From positions 62,001 to 126,000 of the forward strand of contig NZ_JAIVKK010000001.1 of the NCBI RefSeq assembly GCF_020524005.1: a stretch of 64,000 nucleotides of DNA. The letters run 5' to 3'. The position numbers and the translations under genes are program-made. Positions 17,781-26,218 of the stretch are shown in pieces. The notes under the pieces are model-generated. The model saw only the letters and a list, made by a program, of their open reading frames with translations, made no database searches and was not told where the DNA came from. The stretch is from Microbulbifer aggregans. GTDB lineage: Bacteria > Pseudomonadota > Gammaproteobacteria > Pseudomonadales > Cellvibrionaceae. Position 1 is the first letter of the stretch. Each line of letters starts with the position of its first letter.

Positions 17781-18596
17781 TTACTCACTGCGCTCTTCGG
17801 CGCACAGGATGCGTACCAGGCGATCCGCCAGGGGCTTGCCCACCAAGCGCTCCGCAATCGGGTTTGCGGGGTCGAGATGCACGATGTTGCGGCGGATCAA
17901 TACATCGCGCTGCTTGAGTTGCGCACGTGCTTGCGGGTCCTCAACCGGCTTGGCTTCATGCACCAGCTTCAACCAGTGATCCACGTAGGCGAAAATCTTT
18001 GGCTCGACTTTCTCGCGGTAAAAGTCCAGTGGTACGACGCCGGCCAATGCAACCGGGGACAGCGAGGAGCGAATGAACGGCATCGCGGCATTAAACGGCT
18101 TGACGCCTGCCTCGAACAGTTCGTCCTGCAGGCTCATGTAAATGTCGTTCAGTGGCGCCAGGTATTTCTCGATGTGGTCGGGATGGCTGAGTGGCTCATA
18201 GCGTGGCATCGGGTCTATGTAGAAGAACGCATCGGGCAGGGTACCGAACGCCATGCCCAGGTGCGGGACATCTACGCTATCGTCCAGATAGATGGTCAGG
18301 TGAATATTGGTAAATGTGTTCTGCGGGACACCGATATTGGAGTGAATAATCCAGTCCACGGGCGAAGCGTCGCCGGTGAAAGTACGCATCTGCCCAACAT
18401 GCTCGCCCTTAAGGTCGTCGAAGGTGTGCAGGTCGGCACAGCGCAGGTCTTCCTTTAGTGACAGGCTGGCCTGAATCCGCTCCCAAATCCTGTCGCGGGT
18501 GGTCATGACTGCATCAAAGATTTCACTGGTATCGATATGTGTGCCGCCAGCGAGGTGCGCGGCAAACTCTTTGGTCAGGTTTTGTGTATTTTCCAT
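17781..18596 (-). CDS. Red chlorophyll catabolite reductase (RCCR)-like protein
   Basis: 271 aa. I recognise similarity to plant RCC reductase, a member of the ferredoxin-dependent bilin reductase fold. The central 'AFFYIDPMPRYEPLSHPDH' matches the LxLDLPxRKDLVxxPDY region, 'MPFIRSSLSPVALAG' matches the SLFVRSxxSPTA signature, and the C-terminal 'LKQRDVLIRRN...NPIAERLVG' matches the LERRDKSFRRK...FPRMFG stretch. In plants the enzyme reduces the open-chain bilin made by pheophorbide a oxygenase. There is no plastid-type N-extension. It lies between an MFS gene and an ICL-family lyase, in one operon with an NYC1/NOL-like SDR. Homology is moderately firm; substrate identity is inference. Confidence 0.72.
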   Translation of the reverse strand: MENTQNLTKEFAAHLAGGTHIDTSEIFDAVMTTRDRIWERIQASLSLKEDLRCADLHTFDDLKGEHVGQMRTFTGDASPVDWIIHSNIGVPQNTFTNIHLTIYLDDSVDVPHLGMAFGTLPDAFFYIDPMPRYEPLSHPDHIEKYLAPLNDIYMSLQDELFEAGVKPFNAAMPFIRSSLSPVALAGVVPLDFYREKVEPKIFAYVDHWLKLVHEAKPVEDPQARAQLKQRDVLIRRNIVHLDPANPIAERLVGKPLADRLVRILCAEERSE

Positions 18597-18608
18597 ATCA
18601 ATAACTCA

Positions 18609-19970
18609 TTATTGGCTGGTTGCAGTAGCAGATGCGGGCGACGGTTCCGCGGCCGCGTTTTTTTGTGAGAGGTGTTTGCGCAGCCCCAGGCTCCACACGC
18701 AAACCGCTAAATTGAGTAGGCCAAACAGAACGAATGGAGCGCTCGGCGAAACCTTTGCAAACAGGACGCCGCCGCCGGATGTGCCGATCAAGATGCCAAA
18801 TGCACCGGCGACACCAAAAAAACCAATGGTCGCGCCGCGGTAGGCTTCCGGTGCCTGCTGCCCAACCAGCGCCTGGCTGCTGACAAAGGCACTGATTTCG
18901 GCGATGCCCATCACGAACAATAGGCCGATGACCCAATCAGAGGTAGGATCCGTAATCAGAAATACCGCGCTGTAAACGGCAGCCGCGAGCCCAGAGGCCA
19001 TCGCGACAGCGGTGACCCGAGAGGTGCGATCGGCGATGCGGCCCATGATTACGGAACCGAGCAGGGCGCCGGCTACGGTGGCAAGTACCCGGGGTACCGC
19101 CAGCTGGAACATGGCCTCACTGGCGGAAAGGCCGAGCTCCCGTGTTCCGTATTGCACCAGCCATAGGGAAATAAAAGCACCGGTGACAGCGAGATCGCCG
19201 CGGGAAATGAATGCGGCACCGTAAGACAGGGCCGTTTGTGGATCGCGCGCGGCCTTGATCCCACCGATCAGTGTGTGTACCAGTGACTCTCTTACGGCAG
19301 CAGCGGTGCGCTTGATGCCTGGAGCGAGGCCCGCAAAAGCGATCACGGCGGCAGCCAGCCCAAGCGCGCCGCCTACGGCAAATGTCCACTGCTGCGCCGC
19401 AAGTTCATCCATTCCACGACCGCTGAAGACTCTCGGCAGGCTCGCGAGCAGGGGAGGGATGAAAGCACCGAGCGTGGCTGCCATCGCCTGCATGCCATTG
19501 GCGCGGCCACGGGATTTTTCTGCCGCATAATCGGCAACCACGGTCACCATCATGCCGATCATGGCGGCACTGCCAATCGCCACCAGCAAGCGAAAGGCGA
19601 CCAGCTGCGAAATTGAGTCAGCGTGGGGGTAGAGCATAAAGCCGAACCCGGTCATTGCCAGGCCGAATACATACACCGGACGCCGGCCAATGCGGTCAGA
19701 TAGCGCGCCGGCGGTACCCAGCAGCAGGATGAACGCCAGTTCCTGCATTGCGCCGAGATAGCCGGTCAGCATGGCCTGGGTCTCTTCGGCAATGCCCATA
19801 ACGTGCAGTAGACCCGGCTGCAGCACCGACAGGGCACCGGCGTAACCGGAGGAGATGAAAACCGCAAACAGATAGGTAGTGAAATTGCCTCGGGATATGC
19901 CCGTTGCCAGTTGCGCACCAAGCCAGGCTGTGGCGGCCTGATTATCTGCAGTCTGGTCGTGTGTAGCCAT
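18609..19970 (-). CDS. MFS transporter
   Basis: 453 aa with about 12 hydrophobic segments. Motif A reads 'GALSDRIGRRPVYV' after helix 2 and 'GRIADRTSRVTAVAM' at the equivalent second-half position. The N-terminal 30 residues are hydrophilic. The start at 19,970 (MATHDQ) is preferred over 19,988 because of a GAGG at suitable distance. The gene sits between the NYC1-like SDR and the RCCR-like gene in one operon, so it may carry the substrate or an open-chain product across the inner membrane. Family membership is clear, substrate unknown. Confidence 0.88.
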   Translation of the reverse strand: MATHDQTADNQAATAWLGAQLATGISRGNFTTYLFAVFISSGYAGALSVLQPGLLHVMGIAEETQAMLTGYLGAMQELAFILLLGTAGALSDRIGRRPVYVFGLAMTGFGFMLYPHADSISQLVAFRLLVAIGSAAMIGMMVTVVADYAAEKSRGRANGMQAMAATLGAFIPPLLASLPRVFSGRGMDELAAQQWTFAVGGALGLAAAVIAFAGLAPGIKRTAAAVRESLVHTLIGGIKAARDPQTALSYGAAFISRGDLAVTGAFISLWLVQYGTRELGLSASEAMFQLAVPRVLATVAGALLGSVIMGRIADRTSRVTAVAMASGLAAAVYSAVFLITDPTSDWVIGLLFVMGIAEISAFVSSQALVGQQAPEAYRGATIGFFGVAGAFGILIGTSGGGVLFAKVSPSAPFVLFGLLNLAVCVWSLGLRKHLSQKNAAAEPSPASATATSQ

Positions 19971-20021
19971 CGTGCGTTGCCTCGCCATTGCGGGATGATT
20001 CCCGGTTATTTTTATGTTGTT

Positions 20022-20819
20022 TCAGAGCCCGTGCCGTGCAAACTGGTCTTCCCGTTTGCGTACCAGTCCTTTGAGCATTCTTCCGGCGATCTTGCCCCCG
20101 GTAAGCCAGCGAATCTTCTCGCCGCTCTTGTTGAATTCGAGCATTTTTCGGGCCAGATAGACTGCAACCGTGTCTACCTGGTCCACCAGGTTGTTCATGA
20201 GCTTACGCGACCGGGCAAATCTGTCCGGATTGTCTTTGGCCTCGCGGATGACGGCCTCGGTGACAACCATTCCAGGGCGAATTTTTCCAACCAGTATACT
20301 GGTGCCCTTGAGCTCGCTGGCAATGGCATTTGTCAAATAATCGAGCGCGCGCTTGCTGCTGCCATAGATACCCATGCCCGGGAAGTACTCGCCGTCGCTG
20401 CCACCGCCGAGCATATTGAAAATCTTGCCGTGGCCCTGCTTTTGCATCCCTCTGGCAGCAATCCGGCATCCGTTTATTGTGCCCACGATATTGGTGCGGA
20501 CCATCGCTTCAATTTCGTGTTGCGGAATTTCCAGGATGGACCAGCCGGTCCGTGCCAGCCCGGCGTTATTGATCCAGATATCAACGCTGCCGAAGGTGTC
20601 CTGGGCGAACTGCCACAGGGCCTCGACTTGGGTGTGCTCGCTGGTGTCGCAGGTGAGTCCGCAACATTTGCAGGCCGGGGTTTGCAGTCGGTCGAGGGCG
20701 TTGCGCACCGTATCTTCGCTGCGACCGCTGATGATCACTTTGTGACCGCCGTCTAGAAAAGCCTTTGCGAGTCCGAAGCCGATGCCTTTGGTGCTGCCGG
20801 TGATGACGATATTGGCCAT
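20022..20819 (-). CDS. SDR oxidoreductase resembling chlorophyll(ide) b reductase (NYC1/NOL)
   Basis: 265-aa classical short-chain dehydrogenase: cofactor motif 'ITGSTKGIGFGLAKAF' (residues 6-21), 'IWINNAG' (81-87), and Tyr152-x3-Lys156 in 'IYGSSKRAL'. Several segments resemble plant NYC1/NOL rather than generic SDRs: 'GSTKGIG', 'DIWINNAG', 'HGKIFNMLGGGSDGEYFPG', 'RPGMVVTEAV' and a C-terminal 'IRWLTGGKIAGRMLKGLVRKR'. NYC1/NOL reduces the C7 formyl of chlorophyll b to hydroxymethyl. It is the first gene of the leftward operon with the RCCR-like protein. I chose MANIV (20,819) as start; codons upstream fall in the promoter. Resemblance is from memory of the plant sequences. Confidence 0.75.
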   Translation of the reverse strand: MANIVITGSTKGIGFGLAKAFLDGGHKVIISGRSEDTVRNALDRLQTPACKCCGLTCDTSEHTQVEALWQFAQDTFGSVDIWINNAGLARTGWSILEIPQHEIEAMVRTNIVGTINGCRIAARGMQKQGHGKIFNMLGGGSDGEYFPGMGIYGSSKRALDYLTNAIASELKGTSILVGKIRPGMVVTEAVIREAKDNPDRFARSRKLMNNLVDQVDTVAVYLARKMLEFNKSGEKIRWLTGGKIAGRMLKGLVRKREDQFARHGL

Positions 20820-20865
20820 GCGGGGAGTCCCTGGTAGACAGTTGTTGAATAGGGTAAGCAAGTGA

Positions 20866-20897
20866 GTGTAATAAAGATATAACAATAGTACAATTTA
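20866..20897. promoter_or_regulatory. Divergent promoter/operator region (GntR-type half-sites)
   Basis: The sequence AAGATATAACAATAGTACAA (20,874-20,893) lies between the divergently transcribed SDR operon and the double-nitrilase gene. GATATAACA also occurs before the GntR gene (24,212), and the GTACA half resembles the 41,751-41,776 site. Confidence 0.45.
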
Positions 20898-20939
20898 GTG
20901 GGTCGTGATTTTTCCTCGATAACCAGGGTAGGAATAGCT

Positions 20940-22640
20940 ATGCCGAAGGTCGCCGCACTCCAGTTCGCTACCGGAACAGAGGTCAATGAAAATCTGGCTA
21001 CCTGTATCCGCATGATCGATGCCGCTGCGGCCCGTCGTGCGCGTCTTATGGTGTTGCCCGAATTCTGCAATCGCATTTCCTGGTACGGCGACCGGCAGCA
21101 CGCCTGGGACTGCGCGCTGGATCTGGAGGGGCCGTTTCTCTCAGCCATCGCCGAGCGCGCCCGTTTTCACCGCTGTTATGTGCTGATCAACGTTTCCCTG
21201 CGCCGCCAGGAGCCGGAGATCACGGTGACGTCATTGTTGTATGGACCAAACGGTGCGCTGCTCGGTGAAGCCGACAAGCAGAGCCTGATGGGCCACGAGA
21301 ATGATTTCTTCACACCGGCAAAGCGGGCAGCCGGGCTTGTGGATACGGAGCTCGGGCGAATCGGTTTTCTTGCCTGCCGTGATGGGATCAGCTTTGAACC
21401 CTCGCGCCGTCTGGCGCTGGCAGGGGCTGATCTGCTGTGTAACTCACTCAATTCCTTTGCGTTTGACGAGGCGAGCCTGCATGTGCGGGCGCGCGCGGCT
21501 GAAAACCGGCTGTTTATGATTGCAGCCAACAAGGTGGGGCCGCTGGTGCCGGTTGCCGAGCTGGCGCAGGTGAGCGCGATAACATCGATTCCCGAGACGC
21601 TGCTCCACGGTGCCGGTGAAAGTCAGGTGGTGGCCGCAGATGGGAGGCCGCTGGTGGCGGGAAAGCGGGGGGTTGAGCAAATCGTGCTGGCAGAAATCCC
21701 GAATCGCGATGCGCGCCTGCGGTTGAGTATGGGGACGCATGCGCGTCGGAAACCCTCGTTGTATGCCAGTCTGGCAGATGAGGCGGTGGCGCCATCTGAA
21801 GAGGTTGCGGAGACGGTCGATATCGCGTTGCTTGACCCGGCGGGGGAGGGAGAGGTGGCGATTGAGCGTGCTGAGGAGCTGCTCCTGTCGCTGCCGGATA
21901 CTGTTTCCCTCGCGCTATTGCCCGCCCTGTTTGCGGCGGGCGATACGGACAAAGACTGGGCACATACCGTTGAGGTTTGTCGTGCCGCAGAGACGCGTCT
22001 GCAGCAGGTTTGCCGTGCAAAGGGTATACAGGTGTGTACCAGTGTTATCGACGAAGGTGCGCAGGGCTGGCACCACATGGGTATTCTTCTGGATGGGCAC
22101 GGACGCCGCTTATTGCAGCCACAGCTGCATCGCTGCCCAATGGGACTCGCGCCCGGGGGGGCTGATTTACAGCTTTGCGATTTACCCTGGGGGCGTGTGG
22201 CGTTGTTGGTGGGAGATGACTGTTTGTATCCCGAGCTTGCGCGTATGGCGGCTCTCAGAGGTGCCCACTGTCTGTTGGTGGTGGCCGCGCCGGAGCGGTG
22301 TGGCAGGGGTAAGAGGGAGCAGAATCTGTCGCTGCTGATGGCGGCTCGCGCCGCGGAAAATCGCATTTGCCTGGCCGCTGCCACGCCCAATCGCCGGGGA
22401 GGGTTATTGGCCAGTCTCGAGCATGAGTTCACCTTGATGGAGCCCTGGCAGCAGCGTCGCTTTGACGGAAACATCAATAAGCCGCTTGTGACAGTTCAGG
22501 AGGGCGAGGTGACGATTGCGACTTTGCATCCCGGCGCGGCCATGAACAAAATGATTTCAGCCAATACGCATTTACTGCGCGACCGTGCCCATCAGTCTAC
22601 GGCTCCGTTGTTGCGGCCCGTATCCGGTGTGTCGCCATGA
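20940..22640 (+). CDS. Two-domain nitrilase-superfamily protein (CN_hydrolase x2)
   Basis: 566 aa made of two carbon-nitrogen hydrolase domains in tandem. Domain 1 (about 1-285) has the full Glu-Lys-Cys triad: Glu in 'VLPEFCNR', Lys in 'GEADKQSLMGHE' and Cys in 'GFLACRDGISFEPSRRLA'. Domain 2 (about 300-545) keeps a cysteine ('LLVGDDCLYPELAR') but lacks the glutamate ('LALLPALFAAG') and the lysine ('LQPQLHRCPMGLAPGG'), so it is probably non-catalytic and may replace a dimer partner. AGGAAT precedes the ATG at 20,940. It would hydrolyse an amide, carbamoyl compound or nitrile. It overlaps the next gene by 4 bp (ATGA), so the two are co-translated. Confidence 0.87.
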   Translation: MPKVAALQFATGTEVNENLATCIRMIDAAAARRARLMVLPEFCNRISWYGDRQHAWDCALDLEGPFLSAIAERARFHRCYVLINVSLRRQEPEITVTSLLYGPNGALLGEADKQSLMGHENDFFTPAKRAAGLVDTELGRIGFLACRDGISFEPSRRLALAGADLLCNSLNSFAFDEASLHVRARAAENRLFMIAANKVGPLVPVAELAQVSAITSIPETLLHGAGESQVVAADGRPLVAGKRGVEQIVLAEIPNRDARLRLSMGTHARRKPSLYASLADEAVAPSEEVAETVDIALLDPAGEGEVAIERAEELLLSLPDTVSLALLPALFAAGDTDKDWAHTVEVCRAAETRLQQVCRAKGIQVCTSVIDEGAQGWHHMGILLDGHGRRLLQPQLHRCPMGLAPGGADLQLCDLPWGRVALLVGDDCLYPELARMAALRGAHCLLVVAAPERCGRGKREQNLSLLMAARAAENRICLAAATPNRRGGLLASLEHEFTLMEPWQQRRFDGNINKPLVTVQEGEVTIATLHPGAAMNKMISANTHLLRDRAHQSTAPLLRPVSGVSP

Positions 22641-23395
22641 ACTCGGTGCTGGCCCAGGGCGAGTATGAATACTTGTGTGATGGCGACGTTATGCCGGTGG
22701 CCGAGTGCTGGCAATTGTTACGATCGGTTGACGGGTATGAAATCCGCAGTACACGTACCGTGCCATCCCAGTCACTGGTGATCAGTGCCTGCGCCCGGGT
22801 CAGGGCGGGGCAAATTACGCGCTGTTTATTGCAGTGGGGCCTGGAGCCTGGGGGGAAAACCGTTGCGAGAGCTTTTTTTCGAATGAATCCGGATGGCCTT
22901 GGTCCTGGTGAGTGTCGTTCAGAAAAGAGTCCGGCGATGTATCGCTTCCGTCGCAGTGGAACGCCGTCCCGCAGTATTCCCGCTGTGGGTGTGCATTTTT
23001 TCCCATTGATGCGGATTTTTTCCGGTCAGCTGATTGGGGCGCTCGCGAAACGGGGGGGTAGCGGCGGAGTTCTGGTGCCCTGGATTCAGGATCCGTCACG
23101 GGTGAATAAATTGTTTGCGCCGGAATTGTCCAATCGCAGGGTGTTTTACCTTGGAGTGGGGCAGGCGGGCTTTCAGGGCAAAGCCTGCGATTGCTTCCAT
23201 TATTCCGGTGGTGAGTACGATAACGGGGCTGAATATCACCTGGCGGAAGGGCTGATGTGGGCCTACCACTGGCAACAGGGGCGAAAAGAGTGGCAGGTCA
23301 GGCTGAAAAATTTTTCTGGGGAATGGCCGGGTGCGGCGCTTTGGTTACACCCCCGCATCGCGCTCGCTGGGCTAGCGGGGGGTGAGCCGTACTAG
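22637..23395 (+). CDS. Hypothetical protein coupled to the double nitrilase
   Basis: 252 aa that I do not recognise. There is no signal peptide and no clear membrane segment. It contains repeated aromatic/glycine patches ('YHWQQGRKEWQVRLKNFSGEWPG', 'YLGVGQAGFQGKACDCFHYSGG') that suggest an all-beta fold. It starts within the stop of the nitrilase gene (ATGA overlap), indicating a tightly linked function. Its own stop overlaps the convergent GntR gene's stop by a few bases. Not resolvable further. Confidence 0.65.
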   Translation: MNSVLAQGEYEYLCDGDVMPVAECWQLLRSVDGYEIRSTRTVPSQSLVISACARVRAGQITRCLLQWGLEPGGKTVARAFFRMNPDGLGPGECRSEKSPAMYRFRRSGTPSRSIPAVGVHFFPLMRIFSGQLIGALAKRGGSGGVLVPWIQDPSRVNKLFAPELSNRRVFYLGVGQAGFQGKACDCFHYSGGEYDNGAEYHLAEGLMWAYHWQQGRKEWQVRLKNFSGEWPGAALWLHPRIALAGLAGGEPY

Positions 23396-24174
23396 ATTTC
23401 GTCCGCCTTCAGGTCCATCTGGTACTTGAAACGATCCGGGTGGTAGAGCACGTGCATGAAGTCCACCAGTAATTCTTCACCGTTTACTTTTGTGTAGGAG
23501 CGGCGGGTCAGGCTGAGCAGTGGTGCTCCCACAGTGGTCGCCAGTTCACGTGCGCTTTCACGGGTGGCAGCCTCGGCACTGAGCGTTTGGGTAACGTGAG
23601 TAATTTCCAGGCCCTGCTTGCGGAAAACCTCCAGCCTCGGTGTCTTCGCGAACTGCTTTGCCGATGCTTTGCGCTTGAGGCCCGCGGTCCAGCTCACATA
23701 GTAGCCGAAGGGCGCGCCGTCGCGAGATCGGGTGCGCTCCAGTAACAGGGCCGTTTCTCCCGTGGCCAGGCCGAGTTCTTCTCGAATTTCTGCCGGTGGT
23801 TGCAACATCTCGCAGGTGCGCACTTCCACGTCGGAATGACGGGCCATGCTCTCGATTTCCTGCAACATACCTACAAGTGGGGCTTTAACCGGCTGTTGCT
23901 GGTACTCGTAAATTACGTGAGTGCCCTTGCCGCGCCGACGCTCCACCAGACTTTCTGCTGCCAGCTCATCCATCGCTCGCTTGGCGGTAATGCGGGAAAC
24001 GCCGAAGGCCTCTGCCAGTTGCAGCTCGGTCGGCATCTGATCGCCGAACTCCAGGGTGCCATTCAGAATGGCATTTTTCAGCATGCTGTAGAGCTGGTAG
24101 TACAGAGGTGCGTGAGACTCTTCTGTCAGCGAATCCAGTTGCTGTTTGCTGAAAAGAGTATTGACAGCTTCCAT
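23392..24174 (-). CDS. GntR-family (HutC-type) transcriptional regulator
   Basis: 260 aa. The N-terminal winged helix has the GntR signature: 'LYYQLYSMLKNAI', then 'GDQMPTELQLAEAFGVSRIT' and 'AKRAMDELAAESLVERRRGKGT'. The C-terminal UTRA effector domain of the HutC subfamily shows 'LLLERTRSRDGAPFGYYVSW' and 'EELLVDFMHVLYHPDRFKYQ'. It should bind AT-rich operators as a dimer and release them on binding a small pathway metabolite. It is the last gene of the amidase/NodB operon, and a GATATAACATT element lies in its upstream gap. It is the best candidate regulator of the shared motif seen at seven promoters. Confidence 0.92.
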   Translation of the reverse strand: MEAVNTLFSKQQLDSLTEESHAPLYYQLYSMLKNAILNGTLEFGDQMPTELQLAEAFGVSRITAKRAMDELAAESLVERRRGKGTHVIYEYQQQPVKAPLVGMLQEIESMARHSDVEVRTCEMLQPPAEIREELGLATGETALLLERTRSRDGAPFGYYVSWTAGLKRKASAKQFAKTPRLEVFRKQGLEITHVTQTLSAEAATRESARELATTVGAPLLSLTRRSYTKVNGEELLVDFMHVLYHPDRFKYQMDLKADEI

Positions 24175-24206
24175 AGCGTTAAATCCTTTGCGCGATAATA
24201 AATCAC

Positions 24207-24232
24207 ATAATGATATAACATTCTATGTCAAA
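24207..24232. promoter_or_regulatory. Putative GntR operator upstream of its own gene
   Basis: The sequence AATGATATAACATTCTATGT (24,209-24,228) contains the full ATAACATT half-site with an imperfect inverted partner. It lies 35-55 bp before the GntR start and is consistent with autoregulation. Confidence 0.45.
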
Positions 24233-24244
24233 TGACAGCCGGCC

Positions 24245-25189
24245 TCAGGCCGGCTCGGCAATATGCTGTTGGCACTGCTTTAGGAGCGTGCCTGCTGACG
24301 CAGAGAAAACCTCTGGCTGCGCTGTAATAAATTCGAGCACACGTTCCAGATAGCGGATTCGATGCGGTTGCCCCAGCATCCAGGGATGAATGTTCAGCGC
24401 CAGTATGCGGCCGCCCTGGGTTTGCGCTTCGCCCAGCAGGAAGCGGCAGGCATCTTCGACCTGCTCGGCGTATGAGGTTTCCGAGTGCAGGTTGTTGCGC
24501 AGAATGAACTGGTCTTCCAGTTCAGTGGATAGCGGCATGGACCACAAATCCCCGTTGCCAGTACGAAAGCGGTAGGGCATATCATCGTTGACCCAATCGC
24601 AGAAATACTCCACGCCTTGCCCTGCCAGCAGGGATGGGGTGTTTTCGCTGTGCACCTTGCCGGGGCTGAGCCAGCCGGCAATGGGTTGTCCGCTGATTTC
24701 CCTGAGTGTATCCAGGGTGCGTGAAACCAGTTCTTTCTCTGTATCCAGTGGCTGGCCGCCGTAGTGGGGGGCATCCATGTTCCAGCCGTGTGCGATCACT
24801 TCGTCACCGCGTTCGCGCAGCAGGTGCATCAGGTGCGGGGTGCGCTGGGCCAGCTCGCCATTGATAGCGAAAGAGGGCGTTACGCTGTATTTGTCCAGCG
24901 CTTTCAATATCCGGTAAATACCCACGCGATTGCCGTAGTCCCTTAGCGAATAGTGTCGCAGGTCCGGGTAGGGCATGGTCATGCCACCTGGTGGAGGGAA
25001 TGGTACTCCACGCTGGTTGAGCGGGAAAAACTGCAGGCTGACATTGACCCACAGGGCCAGTTTGCCCTGTCGCCAGTGCACCGGCTCGCGCTCAGTCAGC
25101 ATTTTCCAGTCGTAGTGGTTGTGGTCCATGCCGTAGCGGCGTTCGGGATACTGGAGGTGTTCCGGACCGAGAGTTTTCTGGTCGCTCAT
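24245..25189 (-). CDS. NodB-fold amidohydrolase, polysaccharide deacetylase/allantoinase family (A)
   Basis: 314 aa of the atypical polysaccharide-deacetylase family that includes PuuE-type allantoinase and bacterial cyclic imide hydrolase. Visible family stretches are 'YSLRDYGNRVGIYRILKALD', 'GDEVIAHGWNMDAPH', 'GWLSPGKVHSENTPSLLA' and the His-containing 'LNIHPWMLGQPHR' near the C-terminus. Members open lactam, imide or hydantoin-like rings in the cytoplasm; no signal peptide is present, arguing against a cell-wall role. It overlaps the upstream paralogue by 4 bp (ATGA), so the two may form a heteromer or act in sequence. Confidence 0.83.
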   Translation of the reverse strand: MSDQKTLGPEHLQYPERRYGMDHNHYDWKMLTEREPVHWRQGKLALWVNVSLQFFPLNQRGVPFPPPGGMTMPYPDLRHYSLRDYGNRVGIYRILKALDKYSVTPSFAINGELAQRTPHLMHLLRERGDEVIAHGWNMDAPHYGGQPLDTEKELVSRTLDTLREISGQPIAGWLSPGKVHSENTPSLLAGQGVEYFCDWVNDDMPYRFRTGNGDLWSMPLSTELEDQFILRNNLHSETSYAEQVEDACRFLLGEAQTQGGRILALNIHPWMLGQPHRIRYLERVLEFITAQPEVFSASAGTLLKQCQQHIAEPA

Positions 25190-26148
25190 GGTCGGGCCAT
25201 CTCCTGTTTTGCTGAACTGCTTTTGGCTTGTATATCGGCGCGCGCGGAGTCGTAAAAATGCGCGAGGTAGTATTCAGCGATTTCCCGGCCGGTGGTTATC
25301 CAGACGTCGGAGTGGCCGGTAATGTATTCCAGGGCCTCTTCAAACGCACGCATACGATGGGGGCAGCTCACCTGATAGTTGTGCGTCGGTATGCACATTA
25401 CCGTGCCGCTTTCTGCCCCTTCCTCATACAAGCGATCGAAATTCTCTTTCAGTATCTGCCCGTAGCGGCGCGGCTCCACCTTGTTCACCACGTAAGCAAT
25501 GGTGTCGTTCATTTCCAGGGAGTAGGGTACGGAAACGAAGCGTTTGCCACTGCGCAAGTTAATGGGTGTGGGCTGGTCATCGTGGAACAGGTCGCAGGTG
25601 TAGAAGCCGCCTTCATTTCCAAACAGTTCTGTACCCACTTCGGCAAAAAGGTCGAGCGTTTCTTCTGAGTGTGATAGGGCCGGCGCAAGATAGCCCGCAC
25701 ATTTCTGTCCTGTATGCCGGTATATGGTTTCCATCGAGTCGCGGATCATGTCTCGCTCCTGCTCGGTCGACATGCCGTAGGTGTAGCGAGTGTTGTAGAT
25801 GCCGTGACTGAAAAACTCCCAGTTGCGCTCGTCGCACAGCTCAACGATTTCCGGGTGGTGTTCACACAGTGCGGTGGAAAGGGAGATGGAGCCGCGGATA
25901 CCGTATTTATCCAGCAGCGCCATCTGGCGCATATGGCCGACGCGGTTACCGTAATCGCGGATGCTGTAACCGGGTACTGCGGGGCTGGGTTGTGGCCACG
26001 CTTTGCGGTGTGGGTTGGCCGGTGGGTTCAGCTCGTAGAACTCGATATTGGGCGCTACCCAGAAGGCGATTTTGGCACCGTTGGGCCATGTCACACGGGG
26101 CCGCTCGTGATAGGGCCAGTAATCGTAGAAACCGGGATCGGATCGCAT
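25186..26148 (-). CDS. NodB-fold amidohydrolase, polysaccharide deacetylase/allantoinase family (B)
   Basis: 320 aa, paralogous to the next gene. It has 'IRDYGNRVGHMRQMALLDKYGIRGSISL', 'WEFFSHGIYNTRYTYGM', 'GYLAPALSHSEETLDLFAE' (positions as separate blocks) and the C-terminal 'IPTHNYQVSCPHRMRAFEEAL'. The metal-binding histidine in 'SHGIYN' is kept, while the final motif is 'PHRMRA' rather than 'GRPGR'. A cytoplasmic ring-opening amidohydrolase on a cyclic imide or lactam is the likely role. The start at 26,148 (MRSDPGF) has GAGG 6 bp upstream; the open frame extends further but into the gene's leader. It lies downstream of the cysteine hydrolase at 26,219. Confidence 0.83.
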   Translation of the reverse strand: MRSDPGFYDYWPYHERPRVTWPNGAKIAFWVAPNIEFYELNPPANPHRKAWPQPSPAVPGYSIRDYGNRVGHMRQMALLDKYGIRGSISLSTALCEHHPEIVELCDERNWEFFSHGIYNTRYTYGMSTEQERDMIRDSMETIYRHTGQKCAGYLAPALSHSEETLDLFAEVGTELFGNEGGFYTCDLFHDDQPTPINLRSGKRFVSVPYSLEMNDTIAYVVNKVEPRRYGQILKENFDRLYEEGAESGTVMCIPTHNYQVSCPHRMRAFEEALEYITGHSDVWITTGREIAEYYLAHFYDSARADIQAKSSSAKQEMARP

Positions 26149-26218
26149 ATTGTGCCTCGGCTGGTGTTGCTCAGTTTGCGATAGGGGGCGCAGGATGGGG
26201 GCTATACCCTCCTGACAC

